A stretch of 27,205 bases of DNA from Gelatoporia subvermispora B. Its lineage: Eukaryota > Basidiomycota > Agaricomycetes > Polyporales > Gelatoporiaceae. The notes beneath the pieces are model-generated. The model was not told where the DNA came from. It did not search any database and worked only from the letters and a program-made list of their open reading frames with translations. Shown piece by piece: positions 9,936 through 19,831 of the stretch. How positions within the stretch are numbered: position 1 is the stretch's first letter; the number at the start of each line of letters is the position of its first letter. The stretch spans positions 325,310 to 352,514 of the forward strand of contig KB445816.1 of NCBI GenBank assembly GCA_000320605.2, read 5' to 3'. The position numbers were made by a program, and so were the translations under genes.

Positions 9936-10865
9936 GAGGAGTCGAATGATGGGATGAGTGTGAGGCGAGACAAGAAGGAGGGCTAATTGACGCGGCTGAC
10001 AGAGATGATCGCGATTGCGAACTTGTCTGTTAGCCGCGTAAATCAGTCTTGCATTTGGGCGGGGAAAGTCTGCATGGGAATCGCAACGTCAAGATGGTGC
10101 GCCGAAGATAAAAGCCGGGGGTTCTACGGGTGCGGGACACTCACGGATCACACCCCAACCGTGCAGCATCATGCCTCCCGCAGCGTTTACTTTTACGCTG
10201 CCAGATCTGACGGGCGCCTGCATGCGGCTGGCTGCCTTATACGGGTCGGACCTTTTTCGTGATGCAGAGCTTATGTCAGCCGGGATGTTGCCCTCGTCGA
10301 TGACGACATTGCCAGCGGTTCGTCCTCTCGTCCTCTCGGTGTCATTCTCTCGCGTGCTTCCCATGTGACCCCGATCCAGCTGCATCGAATCTCTAACAGC
10401 CATTCCGTGCTGTGCCGAGGCGACGCGCAACTCGACGCACCGCGAGGCGGTCTGGCACAGGCTCCCTGGACATAGCGTCCAGTATCGCGTGGACTCTGCG
10501 TTATAGGACTCTTACATATGACCTGAGCTCTTGCTACGTCACTCGTCTCTCTCCGTCGTGCCGATTTCATCTGCCGTGTGCATATGACTCGCCGCCTTTC
10601 TCCTTTGCTCTGTGGGACCTGTCAAAGATCGACTCGCGGATGTCAATGCCATGGAAGCCTCCGGACCACGGATGCTACGCCACTTGGAGCCAGATCTCTC
10701 TCAGGGCGCATTGACGGGACAAGATCATGGAAGGATCGGTCATCGGCATGAGTACAGGGGGGAAGAGATGGTGTAGGACAGCACAAAAGGTGCGCACCTT
10801 ATACTTCTTTTCGCCACTCCTCGCATTCAACTCTATCGTACCGCACATTAAACGTCACTATCGCC
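9936..10865. other. Region upstream of the 233-aa gene; one coding-like minus ORF
   Basis: The part next to 9936 (about 9936-9985) is CT-rich on the minus strand and is the likely promoter of the minus gene. A 113-codon minus ORF at 10430-10089 contains NDTERTRGRTAGNVVIDEGN, IPADISSASRKRSDPYKAAS and SGSVKVNAAGGMMLHGWG. Its hydrophilic composition looks coding, and it could be an unspliced exon of another minus-strand gene. I recognise no domain. From 10431 to 10865 I see nothing firm beyond the probable promoter of the next, dead, plus-strand gene. Confidence 0.3.
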
Positions 10866-12099
10866 ATGCCCAGTCAGTAGAATGCATTCTACCTCACCAA
10901 GACGTGGGGCAACTGGGAGATCAGGACGACCGAGGTGCTCAGCGCTCACGCCCGGGCCCGGGCCCGGGCAGCTGCTCGTAAGGGCCGAGGCGACCGCGCT
11001 GAACCCGCTCGAGATGGGGGCCAAGTGCTCTGAATCTTCTTCTAGGACTACCCTGCCATCCTCGCCGTCGACGCAGTGGGCACTGTAGGGAAGCCCGGCG
11101 AGGGCGTGGTGGACTTCGATGTGGGCAGCCTGGTGTGAGTGAGTAGTTATCGACGAGCGATCTATACTAACCTCAGCGGCATGTTCATATGATAGCCTAT
11201 TCGAAGGTTCCTTCATCAACGGGAGGTACATTCCACCAGTACACCCTAGCGGAAGCAGCCGTCACCGCGAAGATCGCACCTTTGACCAGGCCGCGAGCGT
11301 TCCGCTGGGGCTCACCACCGCCGCGCTCGCGCGCTTCGACCAGGGTTCTGCGGGACTCCCTCTGCCATGGGAAGAGAGCGGCAGGGGCAAATTCGCTGGC
11401 AAGCCGTTCGTACTCTTCGGCGGGGCCACGTCTGTCGGGCAGTACTGTGCGTCCACCCACCGCCTACAGTTCTAGTATAACAGCCTACTCATCCACATCT
11501 CCACGACAGCAATCCAGCTTGCGAAGCTCTCGGGCCTCTCGCCCGTCATCGTCACTGCCTCCCCTAGCAACGCATCGTACCCCCGCTCACTCGGCACGAC
11601 GCACGTCCTCGACCGCGCTCTCACGCCCTCCGCGCTCCTTTCCCGAATCACCCACCTCACCGGCGGCGCGCCCGTCGAGATCGTCTTCCTCACCGCCCAG
11701 CTCCCCTCGCTCGAGCCCCCCGTGTCCGTGCTCGCGCCCGGCGGGACGCTCGCGACGGTCTGGCCCGTGATCGACGACGCGAAGCGGGCGGCGGCGCCCG
11801 GGAGGAAGGTTGTGCGCGTGTATGGGGGTGCGAATACGGAGGTAACGAGGAGGACGGGGCATAGCTTGCACAGGCGCCTCCCGCGGCTGCTGGAGAGCGG
11901 CGAACTCAAGGTGAATGGGGGTCTGGGGACAGCGAAATTATGATACACGATGTGCTGACCCCTTTGGTCGTGGACGAAGCCTAACAGGGTCGAGAACCTC
12001 GCGGATGGGCTCAAGGGCATCGCTGCGGGCCTGAAGAAGATGGAGAAGGGCGAGGTTAGCGGGGTAAAGCTTGTTGTGGGCCCGCAGGAGACTCTGTGA
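10866..12099 (+). pseudogene. Zinc-binding dehydrogenase / enoyl-reductase-type (MDR) gene, decayed
   Basis: The MDR superfamily (ToxD/quinone-oxidoreductase-like NADPH-dependent reductases) is recognisable throughout. The N-terminus NAFYLTKTWGNWEI is followed by GQLLVRAEATALNPLE, DYPAILAVDAVGTVGKPGEG, LFEGSFINGRY, FHQYTLAEAAVTAKI and TFDQAASVPLGLTTAALA. Next come the nucleotide-binding loop FVLFGGATSVGQY, then IQLAKLSGLSPVIVTASPSN, GTTHVLDRAL and a C-terminus NRVENLADGLKGIAAGLKKM ending in TGA 12097-12099. Three introns remain perfect: 11135-11195 with TACTAAC branch, 11447-11509 and 11911-11979. Lesions are TAG at codon 5 (10878), further TGA and TAG before DYPAIL (near 11027 and 11042), and at least four frame changes, two in exon 1 and two around 11225-11280. 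The second half (11510-12099) is undamaged, so decay is concentrated 5'. If intact it would encode roughly 340-350 aa. Confidence 0.85.
10948..10968 (+). repeat. Short CCCGGG tandem expansion inside the reductase relic
   Basis: Three consecutive CCCGGG units plus a partial one lie exactly where the reading frame switches from TTEVLS to the PGPGPGQLLV frame. The expansion is thus the likely site of one frame-changing indel. The family usually has a single PGPG turn here. Confidence 0.6.
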
Positions 12100-13410
12100 G
12101 CATGATGGTGAGGTGAATACCCGAAGCCAACTGTCAAGCCGACTCATGAAGAATTATAGCAATCGTCATTGGTGTGTAGTCAACCCCTCTCCGCAGACGT
12201 GTGGCTTGCTGTGTATGTAGTCTCTGATATGTCGTGGTCAACTCGTGTAATGAGTTGTATATGAGCTGTCGATCGCATTACGGGTGTGCTTATCCGCGCT
12301 AGGTGGACGCAATGCGACGCTACTTTACTGTCTCAATCGTTCACAATGCTGATTCAGTCTCGTCTTGTCTGCTCTCTCCACCAGCTCTTGCATACGCGCT
12401 ATCCTTATGCGATAGTCCCGATGAATCCCACACTGCAGCGACAGCAAAACAATCGTGACAATCAGATATACGTCGCGCGACACCCATCGGCAATTTGGCT
12501 GCTCTGGCCAAGCATGTATACTCGCTACAGAATCACTACGTACTACATGAGTAGTTGGAACGTGATTGCACGAGCCAAGGTTTGTCCCCTTGACCATCGC
12601 CCACTGTCAAGCAGCCGCCACTCAACATCCACGCACGATTAAGTCCCCCGCAGAACCTGGCTACGATGACCCACACATCCTCACTCATGTTGCGGCTTGG
12701 TTATCTATCCCGATTGTGGTAATGAGATATGCACATCACGATGTACCAGACCTACGGGAAAGAAGACTCTCGAAATGTCCATGCGTACAATCCTGCGTCT
12801 GTCCGGAGACACATCGCCAGCGGGTGCTCATCCCTCCATCCAGTGGCTGACATTCACTGCCCGGGCACTCACTGCGCCCCTCGTGCTTCTGGGTGCCCAC
12901 GGTGTATGACGGCCTGAGAGGGCGCGACATTGTCGCTGGAGTCTTGCGAGCGCCAGATGCGGGGCATGCGCGAGTCCACGGCGCAGTGGGCCGTATACCT
13001 GGACATTGCTGAATGAGTGGTACTTGCTCTGCGGCGGGGGGGCGAAGGGTAGATCAGTACGGTGGACGAGGAGTACATCCAGAAGCGCAAGTAGGACTGC
13101 ACATACAAATAATGTGTCCAGGAATGTCTCTCCCTGCGCATGTGCTACCGCCTTATAGGTAAGTTCCTTGCGCATATATTCGCCCTTCCTGCGTAACGAA
13201 ACCTCCCGCTTCCAATTTTGCAAACGACACAGCGACAGGTCAGACGTCAGGGGTCATCTGACGAGATGCTCAAAAAGCCACTGCCTTCCGTGAAATGTGA
13301 GCTCTTGCACCTGTCTGCGAAGACCTGCTACTCACTCAACTTCATCCCACATCCTCTCTTGCAGGGATTAAATCATACAAGGCATACCACCTCGTCATCC
13401 TCGCTATCGC
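12100..13410. other. Gap with unrecognised fragments
   Basis: No supported gene. A plus-strand frame near 12927-13014 reads ATLSLESCERQMRGMRESTA, QWAVYLDIAE between two stops, with coding-like codons. A minus frame at 13223-12828 is hydrophobic (FLDTLFVCAVLLALLDVLLV) but is largely the antisense of that fragment. Neither has matching splice sites or a start. From 12100 to 12660 I see nothing beyond the 3' flank of the reductase relic. Confidence 0.35.
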
Positions 13411-13948
13411 TCACGGACTTAAGCAGCCAGGCGCCGCCTGCATCCTACGCCCGCGTACCGTGCTAGTCGCTCTGCCGACCGGGGGTGGTCGTGATACATA
13501 CGGATCAGTGATTGCTGGAGCCAGGGCACCCGTGGAAGACTCGTCGTAGTGGTACACGTGGATTGTCGCGAGGCGCACGTCCTCCTTGTTGATGCAGTCA
13601 CTTCTCTATCAAGTGCTTTGAATCTAAGGGAGTACGATGTAGCTAGTTCGGCTTCAGTATCGTGAACTGCACGTACCCTGACGAGCCATACGCAGCCGTT
13701 TCCCGTCTCCATCATTAGCACCGCGAGTTTGGGTCTGGTTATTTGTCCTCTTCATTCCCAGCGTTCACAGAGTCGAGTTGTTGCAATTCCTTTCGATGAT
13801 CGTATATTGTCCATGCTGGTACGAGATGTCGGGTGAACGTTGCAGCTGGAGTGCGTTGTTCTCCTAGCGCTGTTCTCTCTTCCCAGCCTCGGAGACACCG
13901 GATAGCTTCATCGAGTACCTCCTCTCCCATCCCTGTCCCAAAACTCAT
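13411..13948 (-). CDS. Hypothetical three-exon gene, 130 aa
   Basis: The minus-strand model has exons 13948-13823, 13749-13678 and 13605-13411 (126, 72 and 195 nt, each a multiple of three) with GT-AG introns of 73 and 72 nt. The ATG at 13948 has an in-frame TGA just upstream. The product starts MSFGTGMGEEVLDEAIRCLR, continues with a polar middle (RTNNQTQTRGANDGDGKRLR) and ends with INKEDVRLATIHVYHYDESS and a Pro/Arg tail. There is no signal peptide, membrane segment or known motif. The first intron is the weak point. The unspliced frame stays open through WTIYDHRKELQQLDSVNAGN to a TAA at 13739, which also looks coding, so this intron may be wrong and a frameshift may be present instead. It is probably a lineage-specific gene or a relic. 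Confidence 0.35.
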
Positions 13949-14681
13949 TCATTTCGGAGCCATATACACAAGCACATCATTCGCTGGTCACAGAGAACGT
14001 GCAGAATGTAAATGAGCAGCACCTGGATCCCGTCCATGCACTGTGCACGAGTAGAGGAATGTCATACCAGAGTAGCCGAAATGTGCGCCTGGAGGACACG
14101 TGTACCAAACGCGGTCTGCATCCGCATATGCCAGCCGCTTGGCTGCCCCGTTGACAACATTTATTTGCACGTCCAGGAGCTCAGATCAGGTCGAAGAGAG
14201 CCTTGTGTATCGTTCAGGACAGCCTAACGAGCCGCGCGGTCAAACCGCAAACTTGTTCAAGCATCAGTTGGAAGGCACAATCATCGCATGCCTCTTGCGC
14301 TCGAAGACGACATGTCGAGATTAGCGGTGCATCGCCGCAAGGACAGACATGAGGCGTGGCATTGTCAAGTTCGAAGACACGAGGACGCTCGGACACATTA
14401 AGGCTGTTCGAGTGCGGAACACCCATCACGTGCCTGCTCAGCCTGCTGTTCTCCTTCGTATCGTGGACGTTGGAACTTTCCGTGCGTATAGACAACCATT
14501 TATTCGTGTCGATGGTTGCAACGATACACAGCAGATTGTATACTGGTAACACACATGAGCCTGATCGAATGCGACACATGCGTCCCAGCAGCAGGAGAGA
14601 CCGTCGACTGAGAACGTCAGAGTATCACAGCCTGTTTCATGCAGGGATAAAACAAAACCAAATGCAGACCACGAGATAACA
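13949..14681. other. Minus-strand Cys-rich fragment upstream of the 130-aa gene
   Basis: A minus ORF at 14579-14214 ends with a Cys-containing segment (HVCPCGDAPLISTCRLRAQE, ACDDCAFQLMLEQVCGLTAR). Farther downstream, 14170-14065 on the minus strand reads INVVNGAAKRLAYADADRVW, YTCPPGAHFGYSG before a GTATGA donor. Both have coding character and the same orientation as 13411-13948, so they may be upstream exons of one larger gene. I could not join them in phase without assumptions. Confidence 0.25.
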
Positions 14682-15015
14682 TGTCTATACTGCTACGTCC
14701 GACATCGAACAAAAGGTACTTGATTACAAACGGCTTGTCCAGGCGAGGTCTCAGCCAGGAGCCCGAGTGTCATCCGAAGTCCTTCAAGACGGCGGCGACT
14801 TCAGCGCACTGATGGACCTAGTGGAACCAAGTTCGCCCCTGCCTGAGCTCCGCTTGTTCTGGTACCTCGGAAGACTGTGCTGTCTGCCGAGGTGTGTCAT
14901 GGCCCAAGTCCGTCGTAGGTTAGGCTACGTCGACGCTGCATGCGAGTCCGTCGTAGAGAAACCGACTCATTGGGACTGGAATAAGTATCGTCGCGCTATT
15001 GGGGCCAACGAGTGA
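14682..15015 (+). other. Open coding-like fragment, 110 codons, no start
   Basis: The frame is open from just after a TAA (about 14681) to TGA 15013-15015. It reads SDIEQKVLDYKRLVQARSQP, FSALMDLVEPSSPLPELRLF and a C-terminal VVEKPTHWDWNKYRRAIGAN. Composition and codon use look real, but there is no ATG before position 14812 and no acceptor at the left edge. It may be the terminal exon of a gene whose 5' part is lost. The family is not recognised. Confidence 0.3.
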
Positions 15016-15564
15016 ACGACAGATGAGGGTTAAACCGATACAGTCGTGACATATGCGGATAGCTTGGTCCTATGGTCAGAGTTGATGTCAATCGGTAGCG
15101 AGCGAGGTTGCAGGTATCGCCGTGATCACGATGCAGCAACGGTAGCCAATAGGCAGTCCCGAGTCAACGAGCAGTCGTCAGAAATCGTGCGCGATATCTT
15201 GATCAACGGATCTTGTTGCTGAACGTCTCGTTAGTAATGTATAATCACCAGGCGCGACATGATCCTCACCAAGTCACAGATACGTTTGAGCTACCAGAAG
15301 ATCCTAGCAAAGACTGGAGGCGACAAGCGTCGCATATAGTTGTAAGCGATGTAGGCTGCACCAGCCAAAGGTTTCCTAGCTGCCATAAGCTAGATCTGCG
15401 ACGCTCCAGCACGGCCAGGCTAACATATGCGATCCACAGTGTTGGAGTGCTGGGGGAAGTATGGAAATCGCACTGTATCAACCATAAGTCGATGTATATT
15501 TGGTAAGCGCGACGTGCTGAGACGGCCCCTCAAGTCTTGAGGGCGCTGATCGAGTGGGTGTTGC
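15016..15564. other. Gap with one weak plus ORF
   Basis: A plus ORF at 15213-15506 (97 aa) contains TFELPEDPSKDWRRQASHIV. It is hydrophilic, with no motif and no splice evidence. Nothing else is supported. Confidence 0.25.
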
Positions 15565-15933
15565 TCAGGTATCCTGAATTCGCCAGTGGTTCACTTCCGG
15601 GCGATCGGATGATCCAACGAGCAGGGCCGGTTCCAGAACCTCGGCGAAGACGAACAGCGCACTTTTGTATGGTCCAGGAAAATTCGCACAGGCACCCATG
15701 AGCTTGTACATTAGATGTGACCTCGCATGAGACATTGTCTGATAAGCCAGCTTACCTGGAAGTTGCATGTCGCCGGACCAGAGGAGTCCAACCGTCAGCA
15801 ATATCGACGGCGGGAGCTTTTTAGGCCCAGAGATACATAGTAATGCTCTGCAGGAGTGTCCATAGGCTGCCGTGGTGAGAAGGGACGTTATGTCAGAGAT
15901 CTGGTGCAGAAATCCGGAGCTTGTGACGAACAC
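15565..15933 (-). other. Hydrophobic minus-strand ORF, possible decayed membrane protein
   Basis: The minus frame reads FVTSSGFLHQISDITSLLTT, AAYGHSCRALLCISGPKKLP, PSILLTVGLLWSGDMQLP and meets a consensus donor (GTAAGC) at 15755. This suggests an exon ending at 15756. Upstream the same frame continues through an in-frame TAA (about 15967) into MASSTL and a Ser/Pro stretch. If it is one gene, it therefore carries a nonsense mutation. The two hydrophobic blocks could be membrane segments. The family is not recognised. Confidence 0.25.
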
Positions 15934-17111
15934 CAGCGGGTCAGAGTGTAAGACGGAGAAAAGAAGTTAAAGGGTTGACGAGGCCATCGGATCCAGAGAC
16001 AGCCGAAAGGGAGGATCAGTATGGTGTTGCTTCGAGGGCATGGACGTAGACAGAGAGGGGCGCTGTGAGCTTGCCGCCCGCCCAGGCGCAGAGAACGGAA
16101 GCCCGTCGCAGGCCTCGCAGCGGCTCGCAGCGCGAGAACGCAAAGCGCGAAAATGCCGGCCCTGAATTTTGCACGTGGCTCGTGCGCAGTGCGCCCGATC
16201 GTGCCCCACTGCGCGATCGCGCAACGAACAGCACTCCGCAAAGAAGAGCTCCATCGAGATTTACCAGTACCCTGCTGTCCGATCCAACAGGCTGACTGAC
16301 GCGCAGATGGTAGCGATTCCGTCAATCCAGGCCTCCGCACACGTCACGTCTCTGCTTGCCTCTCATACCTGCGGGCTTCAGCTTCAGCCTCTGGTGCTGC
16401 CAGCGGTCTCAGCCTAAACACATGGGTCGGATCTCGATCGGTTGCCGGTCAAGGTGTATGGAAGAATGGTATAGGTGACTCAAATTGGTGTCCCGACGGT
16501 GAGTGTACTCGAATCTCTCCTTCCTGAATGCAACCTAAATATCGCGCTTAAGGCAGGTCGTCTACATCACCCACCCCTCTTGGCTGTTCACGCGTCACGG
16601 ACCACGAGCTCGCCTCTCTTGATGCGCAGTAGCAGGCATCGGTCTCATTGTGCGTGTCAGGTCTTCCGGTCTGCTAAAATCTCACTTCATCGGTTCGCCA
16701 CTTCCAGCCCACCAGGAACTGCACTCGTAGGATAGTCGCATAATCGCGGCCTAGCGACAAGTCCAGTCCGCAGTCTGTCCCTCGAAGCCTACACACCAAC
16801 AGTCTTTGCATTTCCCTGCGCTCCCCGCGCTCTGAAACACCGTTGGGGCCTACAATTGATGCTCAGAGTCAACACCAATACGACGAATGAGGGTTGTGGG
16901 GACTATCTATGAATAGTACACCGATAGATAGAAGAGGGAATGCATTGGGTTCTCTTGTACGTCCCGTGTTCGTCATACAACACAGCTAGACTAACACTCT
17001 ATCCAGCCGACGTTCAACCGTCCTCGAATATTGTCCGTATCGATTTTTCAATCTCTGGAAAATCTCTGATCCACTGGATTACGTGTCTACCAGATCGTAT
17101 TCCATGGCCCT
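15934..17111. other. No gene seen
   Basis: Apart from the possible upstream part of the preceding minus ORF (to about 16254) and a GCG-rich stretch (16070-16230) open in several frames on both strands, I see nothing I can support. Confidence 0.4.
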
Positions 17112-17828
17112 TTGATTTGTCTGGAATGCATTCAGCTCGCGGTGTCGCCACATCGACGCGACCTTAATGCACACGTCTGCTTGCAGCAGGAACTCAGTGT
17201 AGGGGTCGCCGGTGTAGCACTGCCGTGGGGATCCGTGGGCACGGTGAAGCTTGGGATAGATGTCTCCACTAGTGAGTCGATCCCTCGGTTCCCAAAAGAC
17301 ATGGTTGAAGACTCTGGTTCTTTTCCGCTATTGGCATCTGCCAACTGTATTCTTCTACAGACACGAGTGCAGAAACAGATCTGCAGTGCGTACCACTCTT
17401 GGCATCAACCGCCAAATACTGACCAGCTCGATCTTCGTGGCTTACATTAGTCCTCCAACGGACCGACCGAGACGACAAGTTCTGTGTACACTCAGTACCA
17501 CCGTTTGGATCCTCCTCCCCATACTCGCAGCAACACGCTCTATGGTCGGCGGCACCACCGACCCAAGACGTTCTCACTCGCAGCGCACTCTTCTGCACTT
17601 GCGATACCATCATCTGTGCTTAGGGCGTTGCACACTCACTCACCTCCGGAACATCACCATGCATATATACGGCCCTACGGCGAAAGGATCAAGGACATGA
17701 GGTCGATCCATCGCAGCTCCTCCCCACGACCTGGCTGGACGGACAATGCACAGCGCAATCATGTGGATCGATTCATTCGATTGCGGGACGATGGGATAGC
17801 CGGTGCGTTATATGTCACTGCACGATAG
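17112..17828 (+). other. Overlapping weak plus ORFs, unresolved
   Basis: Two overlapping frames are open: 17112-17450 (contains LQQELSVGVAGVALPWGSVG) and 17484-17828 (contains HSPPEHHHAYIRPYGERIKD and LYGRRHHRPK). A CT-rich tract ending CTACAG at about 17360 resembles an acceptor. I could not build an in-phase model, and an alternative frame (17260-17700) is open as well. It may be a decayed gene or chance. Confidence 0.2.
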
Positions 17829-18498
17829 CCCTGAGCTTACGGAAATGACGATTCAACAGCTTACCAACGGAATACTCGAGCATCCCCTACCGTTTCTCAT
17901 CAACGAATACCGGTCACCACCAAATAGTCCCCTATGAACGCGTCGTCGTTGGGCCCACAGACGTACGAGGTTCCGCGCGTCCTGACGGACGACGCACTCC
18001 TGCAACTACGCGACGGTTCCAATACACGGAGCGCTCCTTCATGCATATGCATAGCTGCAACTTGCGCCGTCTATCAGCCCGGTCTGAACAACAGGTCCTG
18101 CCAGGCTATGGCGCCTTACATTCAGAATTCAGAATTGGCGGAAAGTTGGAAATGAAAGACAGACCACCATGTCCACGTGGAGAAAAGTAGCGGCGCCGGC
18201 AGGTGTTCCCTCCGGTGCGTTTCTACTGTGTAATGCCTATCGTTATTATAACATAACATGTAGCTCCTCGATGGCGTCACCGCGCATAGTATGCATGAGA
18301 GACGCCGGCTCCTCCCTCACGGTTTGCGAGGCCAGCGACAACCGGTGGTTGAACCACCGAACCCTGAAGCAGATGAGCCTTCCCGGTGCTCGTGCGGTCT
18401 CCTCCGGCCGATTCGTCAAGCTCGACGGTTTCGAAAATAGGTGTCTAATTGAAGGGCCGGTCACTACATGCGCGGTCATTCAGCACCGCAGTACCTGA
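17829..18498 (+). other. Weak plus-strand coding-like region
   Basis: An ATG at 17934 opens MNASSLGPQTYEVPRVLTDD, ALLQLRDGS. Another frame is then the more coding-like (YGALHSEFRIGGKLEMKDRP up to about 18185). A GT-AG pair (about 18214-18262) with AT-rich interior could join to the open frame ending at 18498. The pieces suggest a gene broken by indels, but no family was recognised. Confidence 0.2.
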
Positions 18499-19281
18499 TT
18501 ACTGGTATGAGTCTGTCGCATGAGCGCGGCGCTGTCAGTGTATGGCTCCGTCGCACGGGCGCAAGAGGATTGGATGGTAGGAGACTTGTCATAAAGGAGT
18601 CTGGACGAGATTCAGAGCACTACGTGGTATCCTAGCATGAATGGTGAATGTCAAGGGCGGGATTGTAGTTAACTAGAGCAATTATATGCGAAATATATGC
18701 GCGAGGACGACGGGGGCGGTGCTCTGTAGTGTACAGGGATCGAATTGTCGTGGCGGGAGTATGTACATTCACGTCTCTCAGGCAGACGAAATATACATAG
18801 TACACCGATCGCCGAGCATCGCGCGGTCGATACAGCCTCTTGCATTGTTCGTTAAGCATTTAAGCATCACCGAGGAATGGATCCTTGGTTCTCCGGCGCA
18901 AGTGTGTTGTAGTAGAAACATATCCTTGATTGCTACTTCCTCAACATATTACTGGGAATCCGTAGTGAAGAAACACACTAAGGGACAATACATGACAGTG
19001 GAGCGTCGATGAGATGGAGAGATTAGTCAACAGGACATCTCACATGACAGTTCTAGTAGACCATCCTGTCGCCACCATCCAATGGATCGCCTACAACGCA
19101 CCACGTTCATTGCATAATCGGGAGTAGTGCCTATTGTGATTTATTATCAAGTGCCGACGATATAATATTTACGGTTGCCATCGTACCATCATGTTGCCTT
19201 CAACGGGCAGGGAGGGGATCTGACTGGTGAACGAGTACCCAGCTCTTCACCCGTTACGCGACCAGACATCCAGGTGGGATT
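18499..19281. other. No gene seen
   Basis: Short ORFs only (for example plus 18686-19012), without motif or coding-type codon use. The sequence is AT-richer than its surroundings. Confidence 0.4.
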
Positions 19282-19831
19282 GTGCCCATAAGACCTATTG
19301 CGCGGGTGGAGTTACTGATTCCGTTCGTTATATGTGCTGCCGAGCGAATATATGGCCATCAGACTGCAACAGTAGTGAGAGATTTCAGTAAATTGTATGA
19401 CATGAAAGAAAACGGACTGGTACCCAACCCGCCGAAGGGCACCGTCAGCGTCCTGCTCCAAGGCCTCAGAACACGGCCGTCATATTTCCCCCCGAACGAT
19501 AAGGCCGAACGCACGTAAGTCCAGACACTGACAAGAAAGCACATTGCACGGAAGAGGTCGAGTGCACTGCAGTCAGGGCAAGATGCGGACGCACATGACC
19601 GTCGATTCCCCCGGGCCAGAGGCATCACACTCAGTTACTCCCGAACATCGCAGCGAGCGCGGGAAGCACAAACAGAGCAAGCGTTTGGAGCAGGCCGGTG
19701 AGCCCTGCCGGCTTTTGGAGGACCCGCAGAGCACGACTCGGGAATGCATGGCGCGTCCCTCCCCGGATGCAGGCAGTCATCCCGCAGCCTGTCTGTCGTG
19801 CTCAGCGACATCGTGCATCTTTGTTGGCTGA
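19282..19831 (+). other. Two adjacent coding-like plus ORFs, unrecognised
   Basis: The first ORF (19282-19518) ends with GLVPNPPKGTVSVLLQGLRT. The second (19544-19831) is Ser/Glu/Lys-rich (EHRSERGKHKQSKRLEQAGE) with G/C-ending codons. They are 25 nt apart in different frames. No motif or convincing splice site was found, and the minus strand is also open across parts of this segment. They are listed as possible relic coding sequence only. Confidence 0.2.

Noticed and set aside
11472..12137. 221-codon minus-strand ORF opposite the reductase
   Set aside because: It is the antisense of the GC-rich reductase exon 11510-11910. The plus strand has family motifs and matching introns.
13365..13560. 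Plus-strand segment with a Walker-A-like LPTGGG, suggesting a RecQ/DEAD helicase relic
   Set aside because: The minus strand of the same DNA gives a better coding reading with in-phase splice sites. The plus reading hits stops and lacks a Lys after GGG and any other helicase motif.
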